Shown: piece after piece, positions 21,830 to 33,460 of the stretch
Layout of the letters: each line of letters opens with the position of its first letter
Numbering within the stretch: position 1 is the first letter of the stretch
Origin: Maylandia zebra
Taxonomy: Eukaryota > Chordata > Actinopteri > Cichliformes > Cichlidae
DNA length: 64,000 nt
NCBI RefSeq assembly: GCF_041146795.1
Contig: NC_135170.1
Coordinates: 35,980,659 to 36,044,658 of the forward strand
Direction of reading: 5' to 3'
Position numbers and translations under genes: made by a program
Notes under the pieces: generated by a model
What the model saw: the letters and a program-made list of their open reading frames with translations, nothing else
Database searches by the model: none
Told to the model about the DNA's origin: nothing

Positions 21830-22393
21830 CCGCAGGGGACATGGGAGAAAATAAAATTAAGACGGATTTTTATTTATTTACAGTGATTCTCACAAGTGCA
21901 ATATATATATACAAAGGTGTTCGGGAAAAGGGTCCGGGGTCCAGGACTGACAGGGGAAGCAGTCCAGGGTGGAGGCTTTCCATACACAAACAACAGCTCC
22001 TCTCTGCACCACCACTCTTCTTGCCCACGCTCAGTCACAGTTGCTCAGGGAACGGGTCCAGGGGAGATCTACACACATACAGAGAGACAGTCAGCTTCCA
22101 GGTTCAGAAGTACTCACGAGTTCAAATTACAGGTTTGCAGGGCGACTGACGCTGACGGCTCAACGATCCAGCGAAGAGTAGAGCAGGCCCACCATCCTAA
22201 GTAGGGCTCTAATTCTCGTGATCAGCGGCAGGTGTGCTGATCATCCCCAGGTGCATGGCCCAGGGGCGGAGCCCATACTGAGCTCCGCCCCGGCAGGAGA
22301 AAGAGAGAGAGAGAGCAGAGAGAGAGAGGAGAATAAACAAAACAAAACATAGCGCCAGACTGATGTCAGCTGGCGAGGTGCGGGGACCATGAC
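21830..22393 (-). mobile_element. possible LTR-derived repeat (fossil)
   Basis: On the minus strand it starts TGTCATGGTCCCCGCACC, the same TGTCATGG opening as the LTR at 2476-3212. A GA-rich tract and GGGGCGGAGC boxes on both sides of a short spacer follow. The far end is not clear. The overlapping plus-strand frames of 70 to 128 codons here are not considered genes. Confidence 0.32.
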
Positions 22394-22689
22394 AACTTAT
22401 TTGCACATCATCTTTTATGTAAAAACAAAAAATTACTTGCACTTTAATTTGCATTATTTATTTGATTTGATTTATTTGATTTTTAATGTGACGGTCACAT
22501 TAATGTTAAAAATACATTTCACTAGTTTCAAAATCATTTCTTCCATGTGTCATTATTTTATTTGCTGTGGGCGGTGAGGTACAGCATGAACTGGAGCCTA
22601 GAGCAGAAAGTGTGCCCACGGAAGGCGGAGATCTTAGAAATTAGATTTTTAATTTCAATGGGATATTTACCTGTTTAAATAAAGGATTA

Positions 22690-22800
22690 TTTAAAAAATA
22701 ACAGAAATGAGTGATTGAAACAATAGTAGACTAATCGACTAATCAAAAAATCTGCTGACAGATTAGTCGACTACTAACATATTCTTTAGTTGCAGCCCTA
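22690..22800 (-). mobile_element. one end of a hAT-type MITE
   Basis: Read on the minus strand it begins CTAGGGCTGCAACTAAAGAA and continues with TAGTCGACTAATCTG and ATTAGTCGATTAGTC, the usual terminus of a widespread hAT MITE group. The opposite end was not found. Confidence 0.5.
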
Positions 22801-23172
22801 GACATCCACTCCAGGGAATATTGCCACCTCAATACTCCAAAGCAGCAGCCTGAAGAAAAATGATAAAATAGCACAATCCTAGCTGTCAGTCCAAATGGCC
22901 ACGACCCTGATATTACAAACTTCAATACAATTAAAACAGGTGAGTTATAAAAACATGTGCAGGTGTTATGAAGGGGGACAATTTCTATAGAGACCAGAAC
23001 AGTTTCTGTATCAGGCTGTACAGTTGTGCATTTTAATCTGGAAGTCTATGGGGACTGACTCGTGCCCCCAGTGGACATTAGAGGAATTACACATTTTTGT
23101 GCATTTCTTCACAGCGAATTTGTGGTGCTACAGCTGTGCCAGTGTTGGTATTTGCCAGTACAGAGGGGTTTG

Positions 23173-26100
23173 CTACCAACACTGAAAAAAATATGTTGTT
23201 GGATTTACTTAATTCAATGGTGGACATTTGTTGCACACAGATGTTTTGCTTCGGCAGCAACTTAAACAATTGAGTTAAATTAACACAATTTATTCATGTT
23301 CAATAAACCTGTGCAATTTGTGTTGATAAAATGTGACTTAAACATGTTTTGATGAAGTAATTTGAGCTCTTGGAATATTTTAATCCTTCACAATTTTCTC
23401 ACGTTATCCCAACACGATTCAATAACTTTTACCCAATACTACTTGGTCACTTAAATACTACATGTTATCTTCAAATTACATTTTGCTATTATATTCTAGT
23501 ATCAAATACACAATTTTCAAATGGAGGCCTTATAACAGATTGTATTGTTCTCTTCCAAGATGGTTGCTGGCATCCACCAGTAACCTTTCAAAACAAAATG
23601 TCTAATTTCACTGCAGTAGGTAAAGAATTAAACTGACATTACTCCTCTACTGAATCTACATAAATCAACAGTTAAATAATGTCAGTTCTTCCGTGTTCTC
23701 TGGAATCAATCACAGTAAAGAAATTAGACTCTTTCTTTTGAAAAATGTTACAGGACAATACAAAACATTCTATTTAAGGCCTCTGACGTCAAGATTCAGT
23801 TAAACAACAATTATAACTAAACAATTTGAGGTAATGTTAGTTTCCATTAACATTAAATTAGGTTACTGAATTGGCAAACACCTTCCTATTAACACTACCC
23901 ATTTTACCCCAATAACTAAAGAAATTAGCACCTGCAGGTCAAAACCTTTATTCAAGAGATGCAAAAATAACATTGATACAGTGACTGTCAAAAAATACAG
24001 CACTGATCATACTGTGACATCTTGGTTCAAAACAGCACACTTAGAAATATTCAACGTTCTTTACTTCAAATGAATGAAACTGAAAATACCATTTCACACG
24101 ACCCATATGGGATATTTAGACTGTATAACTGTTCACGCTACATCTCTTCACTAGTAAAAGAAAGAAAAAATACAAAGAGAAATTTAAAAATGCTGCCAAA
24201 CAGACAAACAGAACTTGTACAGAGCAAAAGGAAAAACAAACAACAACAAAAACAGCTCGTCCTCATGGCAGTTGCAGTGTATATAAAAATGAACCCTGCG
24301 ATCTGTTCCTGGAATTGAGCTTCAAAAATGCAGCAGAACAAGTGTGAGATTTAAATGTCCTCTCACCTAGAGCTGGTCACCTCACATGCATAACAGTGAG
24401 CTTCGTTGCAGGAGCAGTTTTGTCTTAGTTGTGAGCTTTTCTTGAGAGCTGAGTTGCATCCAACTCCATTACCACCCTTTGAATCACCTCAAAAGTGTAG
24501 CAGAGTTGTGATGGGTAACTCATGTTGAAGGAATAAAAAAGGTCCAAACAGCATGGCTACTGCAAAGGTCACGTTATCCAGATCTTGAAGAACAACATCA
24601 GAAAAGTCATTGCCTGCTGCATCCTCTGGAGACAGATGTTCATTGTGGTTTTCTCAATCTGTGCAGTGGCCTCAGTCAAGTCCTGGTTAAACACAAAACA
24701 TTTTTTTAAGATTCCCTTTTAAACTCATCTCTTTTGAATCTACCAGTTCTAATGTTAGAGTAATTTAAACCATAGTAAATAGCTATAGCCAAAGAGTGGC
24801 CTGCCATGCTGCCATTCATGGTCTAACAGAGTTTCTAAGAGAGGGTGAAAAACATAATAATTTCAAATGCTTTACATTAGTTTTTGTTAGAAAGACACCG
24901 GCCCATCAGAAATCCAGGTTATGTCACTCAGAAGATGTTAGAATTTAGACTTTCAGCCCCACAATTTGGTTAGCTGTTGGTCTTTTTTTTTTTTTTCAAA
25001 CAAAAGCTAATGTAAATACTGGTGGGATTTTCCTTTGTTCACTAGAATGACAAATTTAAAGTTTTTTCACACTGATGTGACCCCTAATACAGGGGTGGGG
25101 CCTCAAGGGCCGGCGGCCGAGTTCACTACTAGGCCTCATGTGAACTTCAAATTATTAAAGAGGACTACTGGTCCTAACCAGTCCAATGAGGATCAAGTGG
25201 ATAACTAAATGCATTTTTAAATGTTGCAAAGCCACAATCTACTCATAAAACACTCACCATGAACTCCTGCACCAAGATGTTGCAATTGTCTTTCACACAG
25301 ATGCGGAGCACTTTGATGAGGGACTCCGAGCATTAATGTCATCCTAAAGTATTATAACAAAGAAAACAGAGATTTGTGAACTTTTCAGTAGCACAGAAGA
25401 AAATGATCCCAGACAAAAACTCTTGACTTTTTAAACCAGTCAACATGCAACACCAGCATCTACAAAGCAATATCAAAAGTTCCTGTTTGACATCAACTTT
25501 ATGGATATATAGTTTCCAGAACATTTATTTTTTTAAAAAGATCAATTTTTCTCAGTGGGCCAGTAAATGCATGACGAAAATTATGGCATCCTTTTAGTGG
25601 AATCATTACTCACAGGTAATAGTTGACTGTTTCAATGGATGTAGCATAAAAATTTTACTGACCTAATGCAATACATATACACTTTGTAGTTCAAGAATTT
25701 TAAAGTTCTTACTGTCATAATGGCAGCTACATCCATTAGCTTTGTGCCCTGTTCCCCTGATCACTTTGCAAACACTTTCAGCAGACTGCCAGAGAGAAAC
25801 TCAGCTCCGTCAGAAACCTTGACTGTATGCATGGTTGGGATGCACTGGAATGCTGCATTTTATCTGAAATGACATAAAATTATTTTGAAATAACAGCAGG
25901 CACTGTGCTTGGTTAATCAGTAATGTTTTGTTGAATAAAAACTGTGTTTCCAGATCTTATGGGATTAAAAAAAATCCAAAGATGTTTGTTTCTGATTTGC
26001 AACCCAACAACCCACAAGTTACAACCTCATTTTAGTTCAAGTGTGCATTAATGCGAGTCCAGTAATCACCTTTCTGGCAATACATACAGGTTAAACCTAT

Positions 26101-26995
26101 GGCAGATTTTGGATTTCTCAGTTGTATTAATAGGGTGAGTATGCATGCACCTAATAATTATAAAAAACCTATTATAATTAAGTTACAGAAACCTTAAGCA
26201 AAAATAGAATATACTTTCTTACCATAACACCTTGAACCCACAATCCATCAGCTGACTCCTGGTGAAATGCAGAATAGATGTGGTCTCTCAATGTGCATCA
26301 ACAAAAACAAAAACAAAAACAAAAGGACAGCAGGTGAGGGCAGGAGGGGTAAGGATGTAAGCTAGCATAATGCCGCTGATGATATTAGCTAAAGCTGTTC
26401 AATGTCCAAAATCTCACTAACACCACGGTGCAGTAAATACACAATGTAACTGAAGAGTCAGTTGGCAAATCTATTCACACAGAAAACCAAATTATGTTAT
26501 GAGTGCCTCGCAATTAGGTTTAATGTGATATTACGGCTCTTGTGCCAAAGACAAATTCAAATGAAAAAGCGCCAATTCTTTGACAACAGATAAAACAGCA
26601 AATAAGCTAATGGCTCTTTTTTAGCATGTTACATGGCGACACTCTAGACGTTTAACTACATTTGGCTGAAATATGGTAAAAATGAATTAAAAAAATCAAG
26701 ACATACCAAAAACGTAGAGTTGGCTGCTGGACTTGACTGAGATGGATGCCTTTTTTAAACCACGATCCAAAGCCCGCGAGATGAAATCACGCGTGGTTTC
26801 ACGAGATTTAACGTTGCTATCTTATTGACTTACGTCACCTGAACATGATATGAACAATTTAATACACCCTTTCTGCATATCATGTAGTTTTTACACTATA
26901 TAGTTACATTTAACTTTAAAACATGAGGCAATTGTGTTAAATGCATGCAAGATGCTTACATAAATCCAAGAGATGGCCAGTCCCTTTTTTTCAGT
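23173..26995 (-). mobile_element. 3.8-kb unclassified repeat with CACTGAAAAAAA inverted ends and internal degenerate exons
   Basis: The left end reads AACACTGAAAAAAATATG. The right end, reversed, reads ACACTGAAAAAAAGGGACTG, and both continue with a GGATTTA motif and TTAA-rich sequence. Between them are minus-strand exon-like blocks with splice sites (25870 to 24420, described separately). No transposase was recognised. The inverted ends suggest a DNA element, but no target duplication was found. Confidence 0.4.
24420..25870 (-). pseudogene. degenerate multi-exon gene resembling a multicopy fish family (SAMD3-like/PB1-type)
   Basis: Three blocks appear in order on the minus strand. Block A (25865-25705) encodes AFQCIPTMHTVKVSDGAEFL then SGSLLKVFAK, followed by an in-frame stop. 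Block B (25325-25260) encodes ESLIKVLRICVKDNCNILVQ and EFM before a GTGAGT donor. Block C (24690-24420) encodes fragments like VVLQDLDNVTFAVAMLFG and SYPSQLCYTFEVIQRVVMEL in shifting frames. The last resembles the YPxxLxYTFEFxQKVxMxLD ending of an uncharacterised protein family repeated many times in fish genomes. The family link is from memory and only moderately sure. Block C has several frame breaks, so this copy is dead. Confidence 0.42.
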
Positions 26996-27900
26996 GTATG
27001 CAAATGGGCCTGCATGCAGTCGTCCAAAAACCCAACATGGATGAGAGCCCGTTGTCATTCCTGACGCATAACATACCGGCGATTTGTCACATCCCAAGCG
27101 GTGCCATGGGAATGTGAAAGGTAACCTTGGGCATTCCTGAGATACTCTCCGGATTATGAATGACGGTTCCAGCGGTAACACACGTTCCAGCCATGTATTC
27201 CAGCCCTAACCGTAACCTTATGCCTAACCTTAACCACAACATTAATGGTGTCAGATGTTTTCCAAAAAAATTAAATACATGTAAATGTGCAGATTCAGTC
27301 CAGACGGTTCTCATGTTTCCTCCTGTTTCCCAATGTGTAACATAGAAATGTGTTGGGTGGCCGAAAGCGCAACATCCCGACTATTTATCACATAGCATAA
27401 TATGTTACGCTTTGGGAGTGAGGACGTGTTGTGGATGATGCCATGTGTCCATCGAATACTGATTGGGGAACATTTTTGGCTAGAATAGAGAACTTAAGCT
27501 TAGCTCTTTGCATTATAACATCATTCTTCCCCGTGGCTGAAGGACCAACAACAACACAAGCTAAAGTCTGGATGATCGGGCATTTGTGACACTGTCCCCT
27601 GGTGTTAATAAACAGTTACAACATGTAGACAATGACTGCTGTCCATGGGCTCTGTGAAAGACCACCACAGAGCCACGTTTCCCTCCTTCCTCTGGGGTTG
27701 GTTCATTTTTCAGCCCTGGAGGTTGAGGGATTATTTGCACCTGGAATGTTTTATGTGAAACTTTAGCTTGTACATGAGAAAGACATGGATGTTGGTTCTC
27801 TTGTAATGTTTCCAGTTCTCTTTATGTAATGATGTAAATGAGAGAAGAGGGTGAGGAGGCAGACCCATGGGGATGTACTCTGCTTGATGCACTTTTTGTT
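26996..27900. other. no gene recognised
   Basis: Contains a short run of CCTAAC/CTTAACC-like words at 27204-27240 and otherwise unremarkable sequence. No exon supported. Confidence 0.4.
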
Positions 27901-27904
27901 CAGC

Positions 27905-28023
27905 CCTCCGATTGGTTCTTTTCAACCACAGTTCTGATTGGACAGCCAGTGTTGTAGGGGAGGGAACTAGCAGCAGGCTTTAAAATAGAAGTGAAATGGA
28001 ATTGTAACCACTCAGAATAAGCC
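27905..28023 (+). promoter_or_regulatory. putative promoter and 5' UTR of a GIMAP gene
   Basis: There are two inverted CCAAT boxes (CGATTGG at 27908 and CTGATTGG at 27935), then GTAGGGGAGGGAACTA, then a TATA-like CTTTAAAATAG about 40 bases before the ATG at 28024. CTGATTGG plus GGGGAGGGA recurs before GIMAP-like gene 1. Function is inferred. Confidence 0.35.
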
Positions 28024-28090
28024 ATGGACTCTATTGAGCTAGCACAGGGTTGCAGGATACCTGTTCCCAGTGAAGATCCAGATAAGATGG
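28024..28090 (+). CDS. candidate first coding exon of a GIMAP gene
   Basis: GCCATGG starts a 67-base coding stretch, MDSIELAQGCRIPVPSEDPD then KM, ending in G before a strong GTGAGT donor at 28091. The phase-1 end joins in frame to either downstream AIG1 exon: with 38806 it gives KMGELRIVLYG (293 residues), with 55786 it gives KMDDLRIVLFG (298 residues). The intron to the nearer one would be 10.7 kb and full of LINE fragments. The alternative is an exon of a lost or different gene. Confidence 0.5.
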
Positions 28091-29380
28091 GTGAGTGTAT
28101 CTGTCATGCACCGAGAGTCATGGTGGTGTTTAGTTTGATATTTGGGACAGAAATTACAGTAAAGACAGAAGTCAGTAGCAGCTCCTTTGTGCTTTACTTT
28201 GAAGTTATTTTGTTAGAAATTCATTTTCAGCCTTGTTCTGAAATTTAGAGTTGTTAAGTCCAGAGATGTCAGATTGTTCCTTTATGTTAAGTTTAGAGTC
28301 TGAATATCACCAAGCTGCATTTAGAGAACTTTTCAGTGGAACTGAGTGCAGTGAGTGTGAGCTGCTGACCAGTTCAATATGAAGGATTTCTACTTAGTTA
28401 ATCAACTAATAAAACTATTAACATTAATATTTTACAGATCTCCTAAGGAAAGTACATTTTTTCTTCAACAATGACCTTCTATATGTTACATTATATTAAA
28501 TTGTAACCTTTATGTAGAATACACATAATATATATCATGAATGTAGAGCATAGTTAAGTTTTTCAGAGAAGGTCAAACATCTGATCCTTTCAACTGAAGA
28601 AGTCGAAATAAAATTAAAGTTAAAGTTAAAAGTTAAAGTTTTTTAATTACTTTTGTAAGTTAAAAGGAAAAAATGTATCTGCTTTATGGTTTGGTTTTCT
28701 CTGTTTTAGGAAACTGCAGATTAATTTATTCAAATTTTACAGATAAAACAAAATGATCCTCAGATCTGCTGATGATAAAATGAGTTAGCTCTCCTCTGGT
28801 GATTTTTACACAAACACTCAGAGAAAGGAAACAATCCCAAGCTCTTTTAAATATTTTGACTTCATTCAGTAGGTTTTATAACGAGTCCTGATGTTGTGAT
28901 TGGTTTTGTTTCTCTTGCTTTGGGAGAATAATCCGTCTGCACACGTGGCTGCATTTTGCCGCCATTTCACTTACGATTCTTTAAATGTCTTTAACTTCTG
29001 TGGTTAAACGTGACGCTGAATTTCGACTCGTTACTCGAGCGAAGCTTGTCTTAAAACTGAAAATTAGGACTGCAAACATTTCTAGGTAAGGAAACAGAAT
29101 AAATACTTTTCTGTGATTTACACAGTTAAATGAATGAAAGTGACAGCTAGCAGTTAGCCAGCTTTGTTGTGGTAGATTAGTATCAGTAGGATTAGCTTTT
29201 TGCGTAGATAATGAAGCAGTTAAATCTGGAGATTATATTTCTGTAAATCTGTAAAAGTCACTTTTTAACTATTTGTTGGAACTTTTAATGCCTGTGAAAT
29301 TAATATTTCTGTCTGTATGAAATACTTGGTGATCTAATCAGCATTTCCAGAGCTTTGAACAAACTAAACATCAACTTCTA
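28091..29380. other. no gene recognised (possible GIMAP intron)
   Basis: A/T-rich sequence with a short GTTAAA-type simple repeat at 28610-28640. No exon or repeat family was recognised. Confidence 0.4.
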
Positions 29381-29389
29381 GGGCTTTGA

Positions 29390-29720
29390 AAAGTCTCCCT
29401 GTTAAATCCAGAATTTCTTTCCTTTATGCTAAAGCTAAAGCATATAGTTAGGGCTGGACCAGGTGACCCTGAATCCTCCCTTAGTTATCCTGCGATAGGT
29501 GTAGGCTGCTGGGGGATTCCCATGATGCACTGGGTGTTTCTTCATCACTCACTCACGATTATTGGGGTTTTTAATCTCTTTTCTCTGTATTATTGTAGGG
29601 TCTTTACCTTACAATATAAAGTGCTTATTTGGTGCTATATAAATTATAAAAGTTGTAACACATATTATATAATAATATGAAATATATATGATATAAATTG
29701 AATTTAATTGTTGAAATGAA
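29390..29720 (+). mobile_element. L2-like LINE 3' untranslated region
   Basis: CATATAGTTAGGGCTGGACC, AGGTGACCCTGAATCCTCCC and GGGGGATTCCCATGATGCAC match (in reverse) the block at 32280-32390. It continues to TTTGGTGCTATATAAATTAT near the tail. The reverse transcriptase is missing; this is a truncated copy. Confidence 0.7.
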
Positions 29721-29904
29721 TGTTTATCAAGTGTGTTGGACATTCAGGTGTGGAGCTGGGTGAAACTGTCAACTGATCAGCACCTAGTGGTGTCTTGGAT
29801 TAGGTGTGCAGAGCGAGAATGGCAGAGCGGCCTGGTCCACCTAACCATAGAATGAGGGTGTGCTTAACAGTGTATTTTAAGTTTGCCTAACTTTCTTATC
29901 TCTA

Positions 29905-30165
29905 GAATAGAATAGAATAGAATAGAATAGAATAGAGTAAACCATTATCCCACCAATGAGAAATTTGTTTGTGACACAGCTCTCATAGCAAGGGAAATAT
30001 AAAATATAGAAGGAAGACACAAAGTGCTCCTACATACATAAGTAACTGAGGTTTGTATATACAGATACACACAAACACACAGTAACAGGACGGAGAGGAG
30101 AAAACAGCAAAGTGCACACAAACACAACCCGAACAGGCAGGTCGACTGGCGAGGACCGTCTGGCC
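29905..30165 (-). mobile_element. 3' end of a Rex1/CR1-type LINE with AATAG-unit tail
   Basis: AATAG units at 29905-29937 are followed by CCCACCAATGAGAAATTTGT and TGTGACACAGC, a diverged relative of the 3' end at 33527-33570. It differs in tail unit (AATAG rather than GATAA), so it is probably a sister subfamily. Confidence 0.5.
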
Positions 30166-30179
30166 GTGACATCCTCAGC

Positions 30180-30965
30180 ATGGGTGACATCCCATCTCTA
30201 AGGAAGAGGCCAGCCACCCTTAGGAGAAAAGCTCCTTTTCGCTGCTTGTATCTGCGATCTCGTTCTTTCAGTCACTACTCACAGCTTATGACCACAGGTG
30301 AAGGTAGAAATGTAGATCGACCGAGCTTGACTTTCACACTCAGCTCTCTCTTCACCATGATGGACCAGTACAGCGTCCACATCACTGGAGCCCCAGCACC
30401 AATCCATCTGTCGATCTCTCGCTCTCTTCTCCCGTAACTTGTGAACTTGCTGTAACCCCGCAAATGTGGCTCGTCTGTGAAGCACTTTGATGTACCTGGG
30501 ACTTTTAAATGTGCTATAGAAATAAACTTGAAACTGAAACTGAAACAGAAAACAACACCCTGAGATAGTCAAAGGAGCTAGCAAAGAAAAGCGTCTGGAC
30601 TTCTTTAAGTTGCTTGAAGACACCCTGAGATACTTGAACTCCTCCACCTGGGGCAGGAATTCGTCCCTGACCCGGAGTGGGCTCTCCTCAGTCCTTTTCG
30701 ACTGAGGACCATGGCCTTGGATTTGGAGGTGCTGATTCTCATTCTGCTGATTCACCGTTTCGCACTCAGCTGCGAACCACTCCAGTGCAAGCTGGAGGCC
30801 ATCATCCGATGAAGCCAGCAGGACCACATCTTCTGTGAAAAGCAGAGACGAGAATTGTTGACAAAGGGCAGCCCTGGTCAGAGTCTATCAGCCACTGGAA
30901 ATAAGTCTAACTTATTGCCGGCAATGCAGACGGTTGTATAAGGATCAAATGGTCCGTAGCAATGG
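30180..30965 (-). mobile_element. Rex3/RTE-like LINE fragment split by a 140-bp insert
   Basis: On the minus strand, 30965-30600 encodes ASSDDGLQLALEWFAAECET and then EFLPQVEEFKYLRVSSSNLK. 30460-30180 encodes REREIDRWIGAG and VMWTLYWSIMVKRELSVKVK, the next region of the same Rex3-like reverse transcriptase C-terminus. The 30461-30600 piece between them is foreign and carries GTGCTATAGAAATAAACTTG and AAACTG repeats, like the 3' end of another retroposon. Both halves are degraded. Confidence 0.65.
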
Positions 30966-30968
30966 GCC

Positions 30969-31386
30969 AGACAAGTCAAGTCAAGTCAAGTCAACTTTAT
31001 TTGTCAATTCTGCCACATGTACAGGACATACAGAGAATAGAAATTTCGGTACTCTCAAACCCTAGATGAAATAGCAAATGAACATTTAAATATAAGAGAG
31101 TGATTAAAAAATGCAAATAAAATAATTAAAAAGTAAAAATTTAAATAAATAAATACAATACAAATTAACAAGAAAGCTATGCAATATACAATATACAATA
31201 TTCAAGTAAGGGTAAATGACATTGAGTGTAAACCAGGCAGAGTAGTGCAAATAGGCAAATAGTGCAAATGGAGATTTAGTAATGTACGGTAAGAGAAAGT
31301 GTAACAACAAAGTCTTATGAGGTAATGGCAGTCCACTGCTCCACAAAGTGACTGGTAACTGGTGCAGGCCAGTGAGTGAGTCAGAG

Positions 31387-31453
<67 letters not shown>

Positions 31454-31840
31454 CAGAGTTCAGTGAGACCATGGAGGAGAAGAGGGGAGAGGGGGCAGAA
31501 TCGGGAGGGAGTTAAGCTTCCTGACAGCCTGATGGATGAAGCTGTCCTTCAGTCTGCTGGTCCTGGCCTGGAGACTCCGCAGTCTCCTCCCTGACGGCAG
31601 CTGCTTGAAGAAGCTTTGCATTGGGTGCGTGGGATCAGCCGCTATGCAAAGGGCTTTTTTAGTGAGACGGGTGCTGTAAATGTCCTGGAGGGAGGGGAGA
31701 GAGACACCAATGATCCTCTCTGCAGCTCTCACTATGCGTTGGAGGGTTCTATGACAGGACGCATTGCAGGCTCCAAACCACACAGTGATGCAGCTCGACA
31801 GGATGCTCTCGATGGTGCCTCTGTAGAAAGTGTACATGAT
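30969..31840 (-). mobile_element. 3' end of a CR1/Rex1-like LINE with GACTT tail
   Basis: The minus strand frame at 31837-31460 encodes the C-terminus (RGTIESILSSCITVWFGACN, RIVRAAERIIGVSLPSLQDI, HPMQSFFKQLPSGRRLRSLQ). After it come the GT microsatellite and a 3' untranslated region ending in ACAAATAAAGTTGACTTGAC and further GACTT units at 30969-30992. The reverse transcriptase core is absent. The family is related to, but not the same as, the 4471-7324 LINE. Confidence 0.75.
31391..31452. repeat. GT dinucleotide microsatellite
   Basis: About 31 uninterrupted GT units inside the 3' untranslated part of the LINE at 30969-31840. Confidence 0.95.
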
Positions 31841-31857
31841 GGGGGCTGGTGCTCCTG

Positions 31858-31935
31858 CTCTTCAGTTTTCAGGCCCCTCTTCTGTGGAACCAGCTTCCAG
31901 TTTGGATTCGGGAGACAGACACTATCTCTACTTTT
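31858..31935 (+). mobile_element. L2-like LINE sliver
   Basis: Encodes FQAPLLWNQLPVWIRETDTI and STF, the near-C-terminal segment of the L2-like protein, then is cut off by an oppositely oriented L2 tail. Confidence 0.65.
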
Positions 31936-31937
31936 AA

Positions 31938-32420
31938 TTCAATTCAATTCAATTTTATTTATATAGCGCCAAATCACAACAAAAGTCGCCTCAAGGCGCT
32001 TCATAGATACAGAGAAAAACCCAACAATCACATGACCCCCTATGAGCAAGCACTTTGGCGACAGTGGGAAGGAAAAACTCCCTTTTAACAGGAAGAAACC
32101 TCCGGCAGAACCAGGCTCAGGGAGGGGCGGGGCCATCTGCTGCGACCGGTTGGGGTGAGAGAAGGAAGACAGGATAAAGACATGCTGTGGAAGAGAGACA
32201 GAGGTTAATAACAGATATGATTCAATGCAGAGAGGTCTATTAATACATAGTGAGTGAGAAAGGTGACTGGAAAGGAAAAACTCAATGCATCATGGGAATC
32301 CCCCGGCAGCCTACGTCTATTGCAGCATAACTAAGGGAGGATTCAGGGTCACCTGGTCCAGCCCTAACTATATGCTTTAGCAAAAAGGAAAGTTTGAAGC
32401 CTAATCTTAAAAATCAAATC
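31938..32420 (-). mobile_element. L2-like LINE 3' untranslated region
   Basis: TTCAATTCAATTCAATTTTA tail units are followed by TATATAGCGCCAAATCACAA, the GGAAAAACTCCCTTTTAACA block, and CCCCGGCAGCCTACGTCTAT, ending near TTTGAAGCCTAATC. This is an almost complete 3' untranslated region of the L2-like family and the reference copy for the fragments at 7453, 29390 and 39755. Confidence 0.75.
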
Positions 32421-32446
32421 AACAAATGCAGCAATATATGACACAA

Positions 32447-33460
32447 AAGTCAGAGCTCTTTTGAGCCAACCATCCCTTTAACGTTAACTAGTAATGACTT
32501 CATGAACTTCTTCACAAATAAAATTTTTATCATTAGAGAAAAAATTACCAGTAATCATCCCACAGATGTAATATTATCTACAGCTACTCTTAGTACCATT
32601 GATGTTAAGTTAGACTCTTTTTCTCTAATTGATCTTTCTGAGTTAACTTCAATAATTACTTCCTCCAAACCATCAACGTGTCTTTTAGACCCCATTCCTA
32701 CAAAACTGCTCAAAGAAGTCCTGCCATTAATTAATGCTTCGATCTTAAATATGATCAACCTATCTCTAATGATCGGCTATGTACCACAGGCCTTCAAGCT
32801 GGCTGTAGTTAAACCTTTACTCAAAAAGCATCTCTAGACCCAGCAGTCTTAGCTAATTATAGGCCAATCTCCAACCTTCCTTTCATATCAAACATCCTTG
32901 AAAGAGTAGTTGTCAAACAGCTAACAGATCATCTGCAGAGGTTTATTTGAACAGTTTCAGTCAGGTTTCAGAGCTCATCACAGCACAGAAACAGCTTTAG
33001 TGAAGGTTACAAATGATCTTCTTATGGCCTCTGACAGTGGACTCATCTCTGTGCTTGTCCTGCTAGACCTCAGTGCAGCGTTCGATACTGTCGACCATAA
33101 TATCCTATTAGAGCGATTAGAACATGCTGTAGGTATTACAGGTACTGTGCTGCAGTGGTTTGTATCATATCTATCTAATAGACTCCAGTTTGTGCATGTA
33201 AATGGAGAGTCCTCTTCACACACTGAGGTTAATTATGGAGTTCCACAGGGTTCAGTGCTAGGACCAATTCTGTTTACATTATACATGCTTCCCTTAGGCA
33301 GCATCATTAGAAGACATAGCATACATTTACACTGCTATGCAGATGACACCCAGCTCTATCTGTCCATGAAGCCAGATAACACACACCAATGAGTTAAACT
33401 GCAGGAATGTCTTAAAGACATAAAGACCTGGATGGCCGCTAACTTTCTGCTTCTTAATTC
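32447..33460 (+). mobile_element. L2-like LINE reverse transcriptase fragment
   Basis: Frames read SSKPSTCLLDPIPTKLLKEV, then (after frame breaks near 32836-32990) [39 protein letters not shown] and [20 protein letters not shown]. This includes the catalytic YADD. It stops at TTAATTCAGATAAG, where the GATAA tail of the next LINE begins, in the middle of the conserved FLLLNSDKTE region. It is a dead copy interrupted by that insertion. Confidence 0.8.

Noticed and set aside
21763-22204. Three overlapping plus-strand frames of 70-128 codons
   Set aside because: They lie in an LTR-like repeat and overlap in different frames with no motif.
27200-27245. CCTAAC/CTTAACC words suggesting interstitial telomere repeat
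   Set aside because: The words are irregular and few; not a TTAGGG array.
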